From Acidobacteriota bacterium (GTDB taxonomy: Bacteria > Acidobacteriota > Terriglobia > Terriglobales > Acidobacteriaceae): DNA of 64,000 nucleotides. Each line of letters begins with the position of its first letter. Positions within the stretch are counted from its first letter, which is position 1. The position numbers and the translations under genes were made by a program. The stretch covers positions 1 to 64,000 of the forward strand of contig JABCZH010000006.1 of the NCBI GenBank assembly GCA_013289795.1, written 5' to 3'. This document shows, one piece after another, positions 33,769 through 43,056 of this stretch. The notes below the pieces were generated by a model. It had not been told where the DNA came from, made no database searches, and was given only the letters and a program-made list of their open reading frames with translations.

Positions 33769-34286
33769 ACGCTGACGCCCAGTCCGCTCCCCATGGTCAC
33801 GACCACAGCCTGCAGGCGCTGCGGGCCATTGCCACATTCGAACTGGCCAAAGGTCTGATTGTTCTTTTCGCGGCTGTGGCCGTGGTGTTCATGGTGGGGC
33901 GCGATCCCTGGGACATCGCCGACGGCATACTTCGGCTTTTGCACATCAGTCCCGACCATCACTTTGCGCAGTTGTTCCTCGATTTTGCGGACACTCTGAC
34001 CGATGCCAAACTCTGGGCCGTGGCGGCGGTCGCCGTCACCTATGCGATCCTTCGGTTTGTGGAAGCTTACGGACTCTGGTACGCCAGAACCTGGGCGGAG
34101 TGGATCGCGCTGATTTCCGGCTCCATGTATGTGCCTTTTGAAATTTACAAATTGATTCACCGGCAAAGCTTGCTCCACATCTCGATATTTGCGACCAATG
34201 TGATCATTGTGTTGTACATGGCTTACCTGCTCAAGACTGGCAAGGGCCGCCAGTACCCTGGTCACCCGCGCCGGTTACCAACGTAA
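33765..34286 (+). CDS. DUF2127 membrane protein
   Basis: A 173-residue protein. GTG at 33765 overlaps the upstream TGA (GTGA) and follows GAGGG, so translation is coupled to the phosphoesterase gene. Four hydrophobic segments are visible (FELAKGLIVLFAAVAVVFMVG, LWAVAAVAVTYAILRFVEAYGLW, WIALISGSMYVPFEIYKL, IFATNVIIVLYMAYLL). The pattern RFVEAYGLWYARTWAEW is characteristic of DUF2127. Function unknown. Confidence 0.83.
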   Translation: MNADAQSAPHGHDHSLQALRAIATFELAKGLIVLFAAVAVVFMVGRDPWDIADGILRLLHISPDHHFAQLFLDFADTLTDAKLWAVAAVAVTYAILRFVEAYGLWYARTWAEWIALISGSMYVPFEIYKLIHRQSLLHISIFATNVIIVLYMAYLLKTGKGRQYPGHPRRLPT

Positions 34287-34442
34287 ACCGCTATCCTCTT
34301 TAAATGCGGGCCGGCATGACTTGCGTCATCCCTGGTTTGTTACAGCCGTAAGTGCAGCCCCACCAACGAGCTATTGCGAATTTCGCGGGGGCAGTGCAAT
34401 CTGCTTATATCCCCCGACAGAGATGGGTTTGGAGGCTCGATC

Positions 34443-34571
34443 ATGAGTGATTCTACACAGCACAATCGGCTACAGAGCGCTGTAGGATTGGTCGCTGAAT
34501 ACGTGGTGACAGGGATGATCATGCTCACGACGCTGGTCGCGACCCTGCGCGTGCTGGGGATTTTGTCCTAA
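34443..34571 (+). CDS. Small single-helix membrane protein
   Basis: A 42-residue protein. ATG at 34443 follows GGAGG at ideal spacing. A short polar head (MSDSTQHNRLQSA) precedes one hydrophobic helix (VTGMIMLTTLVATLRVLGIL). A strong hairpin lies 30 bases past the stop. Unknown family; the ribosome site and downstream structure are the evidence for a real gene. Confidence 0.6.
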   Translation: MSDSTQHNRLQSAVGLVAEYVVTGMIMLTTLVATLRVLGILS

Positions 34572-34601
34572 AAGTTAACACTCCGGAGTGGGGTGCCTGA
34601 G

Positions 34602-34643
34602 AAGAGGCCCGGTGCAGGCGAGTCGTCCTGAGCCGGGCCTCTT
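34602..34643. terminator. Long hairpin between convergent genes
   Basis: AAGAGGCCCGG (34602-34612) pairs perfectly with CCGGGCCTCTT (34633-34643). An inner CAGG/CCTG stem encloses an eight-base loop. No T tract follows on either strand, so it may be a processing or transcript-end structure rather than a classic terminator. Confidence 0.55.
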
Positions 34644-34704
34644 GGCGTTCCGGGGGGCCGTTAAGTCCAGATCTCCGCCGACAGGAAGCCCAGCGAGGAA
34701 CTTG

Positions 34705-35421
34705 CTACTGCACCAGCGTCCCCATTAGCCCGAACGAAAGCCGACCACAGCCCTGTACGGGGAACGCTGTACAGAGTTCTTCCCATACATATGGATAGTG
34801 ATCTGAATTGATGACGGCCAGGCCAGCTTGCTGCAAATACGCGCGGACGCCATTGGTTTGCTGCGTCGTATCGGATAAGAAGTACTGAATTGTGGCGCAC
34901 AGCGGGTCTCGGCTGTTGGTGCATACCGGGGTGACGTTGAACCAATACACCGTTCCGGGATATGTGCGGCCCCCGGCGATCTGCACTGGAGGGTTGAGGT
35001 TGATAGAAATCGTATACTCTAAATCACCATCGCGTTGGCGCCCCGTCGGCTCCATTGCCACCGGGCCGCCTCCCGACGCCACTAGGGTTCCGCCGTTTCC
35101 GACAGGGTTAGTACGAATCTCCCATCCAGCTCCTTTGGGATCCAGCTTATTACCCCCCTGGACCATGGTTTGAAAGAGAATCCCACTGATACTTAAGATG
35201 CGTCCTTTAGGCACCAAGACCGCGCCGTAAGTGCTCGTCAGCCCGACGCCATTGGTGTACTCGTTATAAAATACCGTGGAGATCGGGTCAGTCGGGTCGT
35301 AGTCACCACCATAAAACAGGCATGGCTTGCACAGAGCGGGCGGGCCCTGCGCCTGCGAGTAGGAAGACCAAGAAGGGATGGACAACAAGCCTATTGCCAT
35401 CACCATAGAGGCAGTTTTCAT
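34705..35421 (-). CDS. Secreted hypothetical protein
   Basis: A 238-residue protein. ATG at 35421 follows GAGGGGG and starts a signal peptide (MKTASMVMAIGLLSIPSWSSYSQAQG). The mature part is rich in Gly, Thr and Tyr with a CKPC pair near the N-terminus and later cysteines (CTNSRDPLC, CTAFPVQGCG) that could form disulfides. Repeated beta-type stretches suggest a beta-sandwich. Not a family I recognise. Co-directional with the lipase-like gene upstream, 72 bases away. Confidence 0.7.
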   Translation of the reverse strand: MKTASMVMAIGLLSIPSWSSYSQAQGPPALCKPCLFYGGDYDPTDPISTVFYNEYTNGVGLTSTYGAVLVPKGRILSISGILFQTMVQGGNKLDPKGAGWEIRTNPVGNGGTLVASGGGPVAMEPTGRQRDGDLEYTISINLNPPVQIAGGRTYPGTVYWFNVTPVCTNSRDPLCATIQYFLSDTTQQTNGVRAYLQQAGLAVINSDHYPYVWEELCTAFPVQGCGRLSFGLMGTLVQ

Positions 35422-35493
35422 AATACCCCCTCAATACCAACTCACGAAGGTAGCACAAGAGCTCGGATTTCGATCTGCTCGATCTTCTTCGCC

Positions 35494-37032
35494 CTACTGC
35501 GGCAACCCCACAAAGAGCGCATTCGTAACGGGCGTGTTCAACAAGTTCGTAACCGTGGCCGGGATGTCGCCCGCCGCATCCAATTCCGCCGGAGGGCCGA
35601 AGCCCAGAAGTTCCGCGCTTGATGAGTGAATCACGCCATTCACCTGCGTAAAATCGGTCAGCCCGGCTACTTCACTCAGTGCAGGCACAATCGAATCGCT
35701 GTCCTGGTTGAAGATTTTCGGCCATCCGGTTGAGGTCAGGTGCTGAGCAAGATAATCGCTAAAGCAAAGCAGCCGGATGGCTTTCGCCACACCGGAAGTA
35801 TCCAACCCATCCAACTGACTTTGCGACTCCAATCCCTGAATGAGGGCGGTCGGCAGCGGATGAGGAATAGGATTTTGCAGCGCTTGCAGCGCCGAACTCA
35901 AGCCGCCGCCAAATCCGTCGCCTTCAAGGTCGGCCACGCCGCCAGTTGTGGTCATGCCGTTCTTGAAAGTCACGGTTGTGAAACTCGGACTTCCCGAGGT
36001 CGCCAGGACCCCGCGCACGCACTCATCGTTATTGTCGAGAAGGCGAGGCGCCAGCGGCGAACCCCAGTGCGGCGTTCCAATGGTGATCATTTTATGAACG
36101 CCACCCAGCGCGAAAGTAGTGTTGCCATAGAAACCCTTCACCGCTGGGAAGGTGCGGGTAATGTCGCCGCCCATGCTGTGGGCCACGATATCAGCCTGGA
36201 CGGCGGCCACCGGAATTCCGTCGGGATTCGCGCCGGTCTTGAATTGATTCACGAAGGCTGCCAGTTGCTTCAGCACCACGGGCGCGTTGTAGGCGAAGCC
36301 CAGCGAACTGGCCGGCGCACTCTTGATACTCGATTGCGCCCATGAAGGATATGCAGGCTTGTAAGACTTGATCTGTCCGCCAATGACCTGCGAATAGTTG
36401 GCGCGCGCGATGGCGAAGCGCGGGTCAGTGATCAAGGGAGTGAAACCGTCCCAGTCAGCGGGACTACCCCAGAGGCCATGAATCAATCCCAACGGCGGCC
36501 GCAGCAGCGTGACCAGGGTATTCGAGGAAAGGCCGGTATCGACGGCCAATACGTTGAGCGTAATGAAACGGTGGGTCGCATTCGTGTCCTGTCCTTCAGG
36601 ACGGGGAAAGTCCACCGGAGCGCCGTAAATGGCAAACGCCATCGGCCCTTGTGAAGTGCTCACCGCGGCAGCCGTAAGCTGGCTCAGAGTAAAGCTGGCG
36701 GAGCCGATTGCGGCCAGACCGCCGTCCTCGGCGGCGGAAGTACTCTGCCAGCCCTGGTCGTTAATGACGGTGAAAGTAAATTGCTCGCCCACAGCGTTCG
36801 CGGGCACGCGCAGAACCATCTCGCTAGCGCCATCGGCCGAGCTACCTTGCACCGCGCGCCCTTTGGTTGCCAAAGTGTTGACGTTCGTCGTCACGATGGG
36901 GCCGCTGAGCAACGCGGGCACGGGATCGAGCAATGTCAACTGCGGCGGGTTCTGCGCTGCGAGAAGAGCAGGGAACAACAGCGCTACCGTACCTGCCAAG
37001 AAGAGCAGCAAAGCTAGAAACACAGGCCGCAT
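35494..37032 (-). CDS. Secreted lipase-like alpha/beta hydrolase
   Basis: A 512-residue protein. ATG at 37032 follows GAGGTGG and begins a signal peptide (MRPVFLALLLFLAGTVALLFPALLAAQ). A beta-rich domain fills residues 30-190. The hydrolase domain has the oxyanion region LIHGLWGSPADWDGF, the nucleophile elbow VAHSMGG and ITIGTPHWGSPLA, as in triacylglycerol lipases and PGAP1-like hydrolases. A late Asp (DSDSIVPALSE) and a His in GVIHSS fit the triad. The substrate is probably an ester outside the cytoplasm, but this is unproven. Confidence 0.8.
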   Translation of the reverse strand: MRPVFLALLLFLAGTVALLFPALLAAQNPPQLTLLDPVPALLSGPIVTTNVNTLATKGRAVQGSSADGASEMVLRVPANAVGEQFTFTVINDQGWQSTSAAEDGGLAAIGSASFTLSQLTAAAVSTSQGPMAFAIYGAPVDFPRPEGQDTNATHRFITLNVLAVDTGLSSNTLVTLLRPPLGLIHGLWGSPADWDGFTPLITDPRFAIARANYSQVIGGQIKSYKPAYPSWAQSSIKSAPASSLGFAYNAPVVLKQLAAFVNQFKTGANPDGIPVAAVQADIVAHSMGGDITRTFPAVKGFYGNTTFALGGVHKMITIGTPHWGSPLAPRLLDNNDECVRGVLATSGSPSFTTVTFKNGMTTTGGVADLEGDGFGGGLSSALQALQNPIPHPLPTALIQGLESQSQLDGLDTSGVAKAIRLLCFSDYLAQHLTSTGWPKIFNQDSDSIVPALSEVAGLTDFTQVNGVIHSSSAELLGFGPPAELDAAGDIPATVTNLLNTPVTNALFVGLPQ

Positions 37033-37221
37033 AGGACACCACCTCGGTTTGGAGGATCGGGACCGTGTGGTCCTCAAAGATCGGCTCGGGTCATGCACGC
37101 GCGGGAGTGGGCCGCAAGATTCCGAGGCAGCCATTGTGCTCTGGGTACGCGGGCGGGGTCAAGCGGAAAGACCGAGCACCAAGGGCATGCTGTATTGGGC
37201 GACGGCTACTGCACCATCGGA

Positions 37222-37799
37222 AGGTCCGAGGAGAAATCTGGACAATGGGTGCCGGGTCCGGGTGCCGGCTTCTTTGACGCTGTGGGCAAAGAGCTGGGGG
37301 GCTACCCTTTATTGTCGAAGGTCTGGGCGTCATTACTCCGGACGTGCATGCATTGCGTGACCAGTTTCAACTTCCTGGGACACGGGTCTTGCAGTTCGCC
37401 TTCGACGGTCATAGCGACAACCCGTATCTCCCGCACAACTTTGTTCCGAACACGGTCGTTTATACCGGCACGCATGACAATGCTCCGACCCGGGAATGGT
37501 ACGAGGAATTGCCCGACTACCAGCGGCAGAACTTGTGGAATTACCTCAACCGCGCGCCGGGCGGGAGCGCAGAGGCAGCTCCGGGACTGATCCATCTGGC
37601 ATGGTCATCAAAGGCGGCGCTGGCGATTGCACCGTTGCAGGACCTTCTCAGCTTCGGCGCCGAAAGCCGGATGAATGTGCCCGGCCGCGCCGATGGAAAC
37701 TGGCGTTGGCGCTGTCCGGAAGACATGCTTTCGCTGCCGGCGTTTGAATGGTTGCGGGAGCTGACGGAGACTTCCAGGCGCTTGGGTCCAGGTGCGTAA
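37222..37799 (+). pseudogene. malQ: 4-alpha-glucanotransferase (malQ) remnant, C-terminal, frameshifted
   Basis: Only the last third or so of a GH77 amylomaltase remains. QWVPGPGAGFFDA is in one frame up to about 37300. The match then shifts by one base at TACCCTTTATT (one C short of the expected Tyr-Pro-Phe-Ile reading) to GLGVITPDVHALRDQF, VLQFAFDG, NPYLPHNF, YTGTHDN. A stop at 37797-37799 is the natural end. No MalQ sequence is seen 5' of about 37222. This is the left margin of an eroded sugar-metabolism region. Confidence 0.82.
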
Positions 37800-38075
37800 G
37801 ACATAAGGAAGGTCTGGACTTCCGGGGCGGAGATTGGTGTCCGTCATCTGTCAATCATCTGCCAAACCCGCGACCGTCACCTTGGCGGTTTCTTATGAGT
37901 CGATCCGCGTACTGTTCCACTGCCAAGCGCGCTAAATGCCTCTCTGGACGAGGCTGAACCATCCCGGCGTCACGGCGGGGGAGTGGCAGCGCACGTGCTT
38001 TTACGAGAATGCCTAGCTACCACACGCGCCTCTCGCAAAATGGAGACACACGCGGCGGGCGGGAGCAGAGGAATC

Positions 38076-38840
38076 ATGATTGCCCGGTCACGCGTACATT
38101 GGAGTCGTCCACTTACGTGGTTCGCCGGTTGTATCGTCCTAACTCTCTTCGGAGCCGTGACCGCTACAGGTCAGCAAACCGGCCAATTAGAGGAGCAATT
38201 GCAGCAACTGAAACAGCAATACGACGCGACCACTCACGATCTCGAGCAGCGCATCGCGGCCCTGGAGCAGCAGATTAAAGAAGAAAAAGACGCCAAAGGA
38301 AAACAAGGCACGGTTTCTGCAGTAGAACTCGCCGCGCGTGAGACGGAAAAATCGATGGTTGGACAGTCAAATCAGGTCGGTGCGAACTTCCAGGGCCAGC
38401 TGTCTTCAGAGCCGACCTATGACCTGCTGAGAGAGGCAGACGTAAAGATCTCGAAGCTGCAGGAGCAGTTGGGAACCTTTGAATTCCACGGATATTTTCG
38501 CTCCGGTTACGGTCTCAACAGCGTCGGTGGGGAACAGGTTGCCTTTCAATCCCCCGGAGCAGACGCCAAGTATCGTTTGGGCAACGAAGCAGAGACCTAC
38601 GCCCGAATTGATTTTTGTGAACAACTGGGTGAACCCGGACCACGATTCCGATAAGACATGGATCAGGTCGGAATTCATGATAGAGGCCAACACCACCAAC
38701 TCTGCCAATTATGCAAATTTCGCCAACGGGACGGGTGACGATCAATTCCGATTCCGTGAAGCTTTTGTCCAGATCGGTAACGTGCTTGAGAGCCAGCCGG
38801 GCGCCAAGTTCTGGGCTGGCGAGAGATACTATCGCCGCAG
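38076..38840 (+). pseudogene. lamB: Maltoporin-like outer-membrane porin (lamB) remnant, N-terminal, frameshifted
   Basis: ATG at 38076 after a GAGG site begins a signal sequence ([19 protein letters not shown]). A coiled coil ([12 protein letters not shown] onwards) is followed by the barrel start [20 protein letters not shown] and [11 protein letters not shown]. Near 38600 the frame changes: the match continues as [40 protein letters not shown] and stops at about 38840. More than half of the barrel is missing. The next bases belong to a glucokinase. Family members take up maltodextrins, which fits the neighbouring malQ remnant. Confidence 0.8.
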
Positions 38841-38845
38841 TTCGA

Positions 38846-39296
38846 TCACGTTAGCTTCGAGCACGTGTGTTCGGGAATCGGGATTCCGCATATCTATGGA
38901 TACCTGCGTGACGTCGAGGGAATTCCAGAAACGTCCGAAGTCGCCACGCTCGTCGCTTCGGCAGGAGATCCTTCGGTCGTGATTATCAATCAGGGTGTCG
39001 ACCCCGCCAAGCCGAGCAAGTTGTGCGCGACCACCATTGAGCTATTTGTTTCGATTTTGGCTGCAGAAGCCGGCAATCTTGCGGTAAAGTTTCTGGCGAC
39101 GGGCGGCGTCTATCTGGCGGGGGGCGTCGCGGTTCACACTCTGCAGATTGTCAAGCAGCCCGCCTTCATGGAGCGTTTCAAACGCGAAGGACGTTTTGCA
39201 GACCTCCTGGGACGCATCCCAGTGCACGTCGTGGTCACACGGGCGGGCTTAGCGGGAGCAGCTGCGTTTGGGTTGGAGAACTCCGAACTAAACTAG
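38846..39296 (+). pseudogene. glk: Glucokinase (glk) remnant, C-terminal half
   Basis: The reading VSFEHVCSGIGIPHIYGYL starts with no start codon of its own, directly at the end of the lamB remnant. It continues through LAAEAGNLAVKFLATGGVYLAGGV, FKREGRFADLLGRIPVHVV and a normal stop. This matches the C-terminal half of hexokinase-type bacterial glucokinases. The N-terminal ATP-binding half is missing. A GTG at 38865 could allow translation of a 143-residue fragment, but it could not be active alone. An intact polyphosphate-glucokinase gene follows. Confidence 0.82.
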
Positions 39297-39350
39297 GTGA
39301 GCTGTTCCATTGCGTTACGCCTAGGAGTTGGTCGGGATTAAGGAGTTTGC

Positions 39351-40112
39351 ATGAATGTACTGGTAGTTGATGTCGGAGGTACCCACGTCAAGGTTTTAGT
39401 CACCGGCGAGCGTGAGCCCCGGAAGTTTCCTTCCGGGCCAACCCTGACGGCCAAACAAATGGTCGAGGGCGTGAAAAAGGTTACCGGGGACTGGAAATAC
39501 GACGCAGTTTCAATCGGCTTCCCCGGGCCGGTTCTGCGAAATCGGCCAGTTGCAGAGCCACACAATCTGGGAAGCGGTTGGGTTGGCTTTGACTTCAGGT
39601 CGGCGTTCGCCTCTCACGTAAAGCTCGTAAACGATGCCGCCATGCAGGGGTTGGGCAGCTATCGACGAGGGAAGATGCTTTTCCTGGGATTGGGAACCGG
39701 TCTCGGCTCGTGCTTGATTGTCGACGGCATCGTGGAGCCCATGGAGTTGGGTCACCTTCCGTATAAGAAGGGGACCTACGAAAGCTATGTGGGCAACCAG
39801 GCAATGGAAGAGCAAGGCAAGAAGAAGTGGCGGCAACATGTCGCGGACGTGGTTACCCAGCTCATTGCGGCTATCGAGCCCGACGAAGTGGTTCTGGGAG
39901 GCGGCAACGCGAAGGAGCTAGAAGAGTTGCTTCCAAAATGCAGGCTCGGGGACAACCAGAACGCATTTCTGGGAGGCTTTCGCTTGTGGGACGAGGTGAG
40001 TAAGCCGAACGTTTCGAGCCCGACAGGATCGGTTTCAGGCATGCAGAGTACACGAAAGGACAACGAATATGGCAGCACGCGTGGAATCAATAACCCGGCG
40101 ACCAGCAGTTAA
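39351..40112 (+). CDS. ppgK: Polyphosphate glucokinase-like ROK kinase with C-terminal extension
   Basis: A 253-residue ROK kinase that phosphorylates glucose using polyphosphate and/or ATP. ATG at 39351 follows AAGGAG. Motifs are [32 protein letters not shown] (catalytic Asp), [15 protein letters not shown] and [10 protein letters not shown]. The ROK zinc-binding cysteines are absent, as in PpgK. The family core appears to end at [10 protein letters not shown]. About 38 further residues (VSKPNVSSP onwards) run into and overlap the pgi start by 44 bases, perhaps because the original stop was lost. Confidence 0.85.
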   Translation: MNVLVVDVGGTHVKVLVTGEREPRKFPSGPTLTAKQMVEGVKKVTGDWKYDAVSIGFPGPVLRNRPVAEPHNLGSGWVGFDFRSAFASHVKLVNDAAMQGLGSYRRGKMLFLGLGTGLGSCLIVDGIVEPMELGHLPYKKGTYESYVGNQAMEEQGKKKWRQHVADVVTQLIAAIEPDEVVLGGGNAKELEELLPKCRLGDNQNAFLGGFRLWDEVSKPNVSSPTGSVSGMQSTRKDNEYGSTRGINNPATSS

Positions 40113-41727
40113 GCCCCAGGCGTGGAGGGAACTCGGATCCCACTATAAGGAGATCCGGGAAGTACACCTGCGACAGCTCTTTGCGGACGATCCTAAGCGG
40201 GGGACGCGTCTGACTGTGGAAGCGTTGGGGCTTTATCTCGATTACTCGAAGAATCGCATCACGGACGAGACACTCAAGCTGCTGATCAAACTCGCCGAGG
40301 AATCTCAACTGCGGGAACGAATCGACGCCATGTTTCGCGGGGAGAAGATCAACGTCACCGAGAAACGGGCGGTTTTGCACATCGCCCTGCGGGCGCCGCG
40401 AGAGGCATCCATCGTTGTGGATGGCGAAAACGTAGTTCCCAAAGTGCATGCCGTACTTGACCGGATGGCGGATTTCGCAAACCGGCTGCGAAACGGCGAA
40501 TGGAAGGGGCACACCGGCAAGCGTATTCGTAACGTAATCAATATCGGAATCGGCGGGTCCGATCTGGGCCCAGTGATGGCCTACGAGGCGCTGAAGTACT
40601 ACACGGATCGAAGCGTGACATTTCGTTTTGTATCGAATGTCGACGGCACCGACTTCGCGGAGGCCGTTCGAGACCTCGATCCATCGGAAACACTCTTCAT
40701 CATCTCTTCGAAAACCTTCACCACGCTGGAGACGATGACCAACGCCCAAACGGCCCGGGCCTGGTCGCTCGCCGGACTCGGAGGCGACGAACAGTCGGTC
40801 GCCAAGCACTTTGTCGCGGTCTCGACCAATGCCTCTGAAGTGCGGAAGTTCGGTATCGATACTGCCAACATGTTCGAGTTCTGGGACTGGGTGGGTGGAC
40901 GCTACTCGATGAGTTCGGCCATTGGCCTCTCGACCATGGTCGCCATCGGACCGGACAATTTTCGTGCGCTACTCAGTGGTCTCCACCAGATGGACGAACA
41001 CTTCCGCACCGCTCCCTTCGAGCGCAACCTGCCAGTGCTGATGGGTCTTCTGGGCGTCTGGTACAGCGATTTTTTCGGAGCGCAGACAGTGGCTGTGCTG
41101 CCCTACGAGCAATACCTGAAACGGTTTCCAGCTTATCTCCAGCAACTGACGATGGAGAGCAACGGCAAGCACGTTACGCTCGCCGGTAAGAAGGTGGCTC
41201 ACCAGACCGGCCCTGTTTACTGGGGCGAACCCGGAACCAACGGTCAGCACTCGTTCTATCAACTGATTCACCAGGGAACCAGGCTCATCCCGTGCGACTT
41301 CATCGCCTTTTCCAAGCCTCTGCACCGGCTTGGAAGGCACCACGATCTGCTGATTTCCAACGTCTTCGCGCAGACTGAAGCGCTGGCATTCGGCAAAACT
41401 CCCAAACAGGTGGAAGCCGAAGGCACGCCCGAGTGGCTCGTTCCCCACCGCGTCTTCGAGGGCAATCGTCCGTCGAATACGATCTTCGTAGAGCGGTTGA
41501 CACCGGAAGCTTTGGGCAAGTTAGTGGCGCTTTACGAGCACTCCGTTTTCACTCAGGGCGCAATTTGGGACATCGACTCGTTCGATCAATGGGGCGTCGA
41601 ACTGGGGAAGGTCCTGGCGCAACGCATCATCCCCGAACTTGAGAGCAAGGAAGAACCAAAGCTCGATCACGACAGTTCCACCAACAACCTGATCGCGTAC
41701 TACAGGAGATCCAAGGAGACCGCATGA
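40069..41727 (+). CDS. pgi: Glucose-6-phosphate isomerase
   Basis: A 552-residue intact enzyme interconverting glucose-6-P and fructose-6-P. Family motifs are [38 protein letters not shown], the catalytic-region [21 protein letters not shown] and [17 protein letters not shown]; the C-terminal Lys region is also present. ATG at 40069 follows AAAGGACAAC and lies inside the end of ppgK, so the two are probably coupled. The gene is free of frameshifts, unlike the remnants around it. Its 3' end carries a Shine-Dalgarno (AAGGAG) for the truncated ORF that overlaps its stop. Confidence 0.95.
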   Translation: MAARVESITRRPAVKPQAWRELGSHYKEIREVHLRQLFADDPKRGTRLTVEALGLYLDYSKNRITDETLKLLIKLAEESQLRERIDAMFRGEKINVTEKRAVLHIALRAPREASIVVDGENVVPKVHAVLDRMADFANRLRNGEWKGHTGKRIRNVINIGIGGSDLGPVMAYEALKYYTDRSVTFRFVSNVDGTDFAEAVRDLDPSETLFIISSKTFTTLETMTNAQTARAWSLAGLGGDEQSVAKHFVAVSTNASEVRKFGIDTANMFEFWDWVGGRYSMSSAIGLSTMVAIGPDNFRALLSGLHQMDEHFRTAPFERNLPVLMGLLGVWYSDFFGAQTVAVLPYEQYLKRFPAYLQQLTMESNGKHVTLAGKKVAHQTGPVYWGEPGTNGQHSFYQLIHQGTRLIPCDFIAFSKPLHRLGRHHDLLISNVFAQTEALAFGKTPKQVEAEGTPEWLVPHRVFEGNRPSNTIFVERLTPEALGKLVALYEHSVFTQGAIWDIDSFDQWGVELGKVLAQRIIPELESKEEPKLDHDSSTNNLIAYYRRSKETA

Positions 41728-41807
41728 CCACTCTCGGCTTTGATAAACCACTTTATGTTCTGCCCTTTGACCATCGGGGATCGTTCCAGAAGAGGTCGAA
41801 CGAATGA
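41724..41807 (+). pseudogene. DUF2090 (IolC C-domain-like aldolase) remnant, first 27 codons
   Basis: ATG at 41724 overlaps the pgi stop (ATGA) and has AAGGAG upstream. The reading LGFDKPLYVLPFDHRGSFQK matches the start of stand-alone DUF2090 proteins, which have a class-I aldolase fold. Homology ends after about 22 residues at the joint with rpe, and a stop follows at 41805-41807. Most of the gene (roughly 300 codons by my recollection) is missing. Confidence 0.7.
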
Positions 41808-41992
41808 GACTCCGCTGCGAGGTAGAAGTGGACGGGGGCGTGGACTCGGAGACTGCGCCCTTGGCCGCGGCAGCGGGAGCAAATGTCTTTGTGGCCGGGT
41901 CGTCGATATTTGGCGACAAAGAGGGAGTGACCACGGCCATGGACAGCCTGCGCGCCAAAATTGTCGGTCACCAGGGAGTCGTGCGCGCTTAA
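41786..41992 (+). pseudogene. rpe: Ribulose-phosphate 3-epimerase (rpe) remnant, C-terminal
   Basis: Reading CEVEVDGGVDSETAPLAAAAGANVFVAGSSIFG gives the phosphate-binding end of the Rpe barrel, ending at a natural stop. Only about 69 of some 220 codons remain, and the metal-binding His/Asp residues of the first half are gone. An ATG at 41804 overlaps the TGA of the DUF2090 remnant, so a 62-residue peptide could still be made. Another rpe copy elsewhere in the genome would be expected for a working pentose-phosphate pathway. Confidence 0.8.
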
Positions 41993-42020
41993 ACAATTTC
42001 TATTCATAAGGAGAAAATCA

Positions 42021-43052
42021 ATGCAACTTGGAATGATCGGTCTGGGAAGAATGGGCGCCAACATGGTGCGGCGGCTCATCAACAAAGGGCACAACTGCGT
42101 TGTGTTCGACAGGTCGCCACAAGCAGTAGGCGAGTTGGTCAAAGACAAGGCGACCGGAGCAGTGTCGCTGGAGGACCTCGTGAAAAAACTCGCGAAGCCA
42201 CGAGCGATTTGGCTGATGGTGCCGGCCGCCGTGGTAGACGAGACGATCGCGGACCTCTTGCCTCACCTCGATGCAGGGGACATCCTGATCGATGGTGGCA
42301 ACTCTTATTACATCGACGATATACGGCGGGCGAAGGAACTCGGTCCGAGAATCCACTATGTGGATGTGGGCACCAGTGGTGGGGTGTGGGGTTTGGAGCG
42401 CGGTTACTGCATGATGATTGGTGGCGAAAACGATGTCGTCAAGCGTCTCGACCCAATCTTCGCCGCGCTCGCTCCGGGCATGGGCGACATTCCACGCACA
42501 CCCGGCCGGGAGAGGGCTGACGGCACCTCCGAGCAGGGTTATCTGCACTGCGGGCAAAACGGCGCCGGCCATTTCGTCAAGATGGTGCACAACGGAATCG
42601 AATACGGCATTATGGCCGCCTATGCAGAAGGGCTGGGTATCTTGCGCTCTGCCAACGTCGGAAAGCAGACAGGCAGCGCCGTCGATGCTGAAACTACGCC
42701 CTTGCGCAATCCCGAAGAGTACCAGTACGACCTGAACCTGCGCGATATCACTGAGGTTTGGCGCCGAGGAAGCGTGATCGCCTCTTGGTTGTTGGATCTG
42801 ACAGCTGGCGCGCTGTTACAGGATCCAAATCTCTCGAAGTTTGCCGGCCGCGTCTCCGACTCGGGTGAAGGTCGCTGGACGATTAAAGCGGCGATCGACG
42901 AAGCGGTGCCGGTTCCGGTTCTGACCAGCGCACTTTACGAGCGATTCAGTTCGCGGGGTGAAGCTGACTACGCCAACAAGCTGTTGTCCGCGATGAGGTT
43001 TCAGTTTGGCGGACACCTGGAAAAATCCGACGACAAGACAAAGGTGGCTTAA
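42021..43052 (+). CDS. gnd: 6-phosphogluconate dehydrogenase, decarboxylating (short GntZ/YqeC type)
   Basis: A 343-residue enzyme oxidising 6-phosphogluconate to ribulose-5-P with release of CO2. ATG at 42021 follows AAGGAG. The N-terminal GxGxxG is in [48 protein letters not shown] and [20 protein letters not shown] (catalytic Lys and substrate Asn) are intact. The protein is about 130 residues shorter than the classic Gnd and fits the short group, which often uses NAD. Its stop is only four bases before the zwf start. Confidence 0.93.
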   Translation: MQLGMIGLGRMGANMVRRLINKGHNCVVFDRSPQAVGELVKDKATGAVSLEDLVKKLAKPRAIWLMVPAAVVDETIADLLPHLDAGDILIDGGNSYYIDDIRRAKELGPRIHYVDVGTSGGVWGLERGYCMMIGGENDVVKRLDPIFAALAPGMGDIPRTPGRERADGTSEQGYLHCGQNGAGHFVKMVHNGIEYGIMAAYAEGLGILRSANVGKQTGSAVDAETTPLRNPEEYQYDLNLRDITEVWRRGSVIASWLLDLTAGALLQDPNLSKFAGRVSDSGEGRWTIKAAIDEAVPVPVLTSALYERFSSRGEADYANKLLSAMRFQFGGHLEKSDDKTKVA

Positions 43053-43056
43053 GAAG

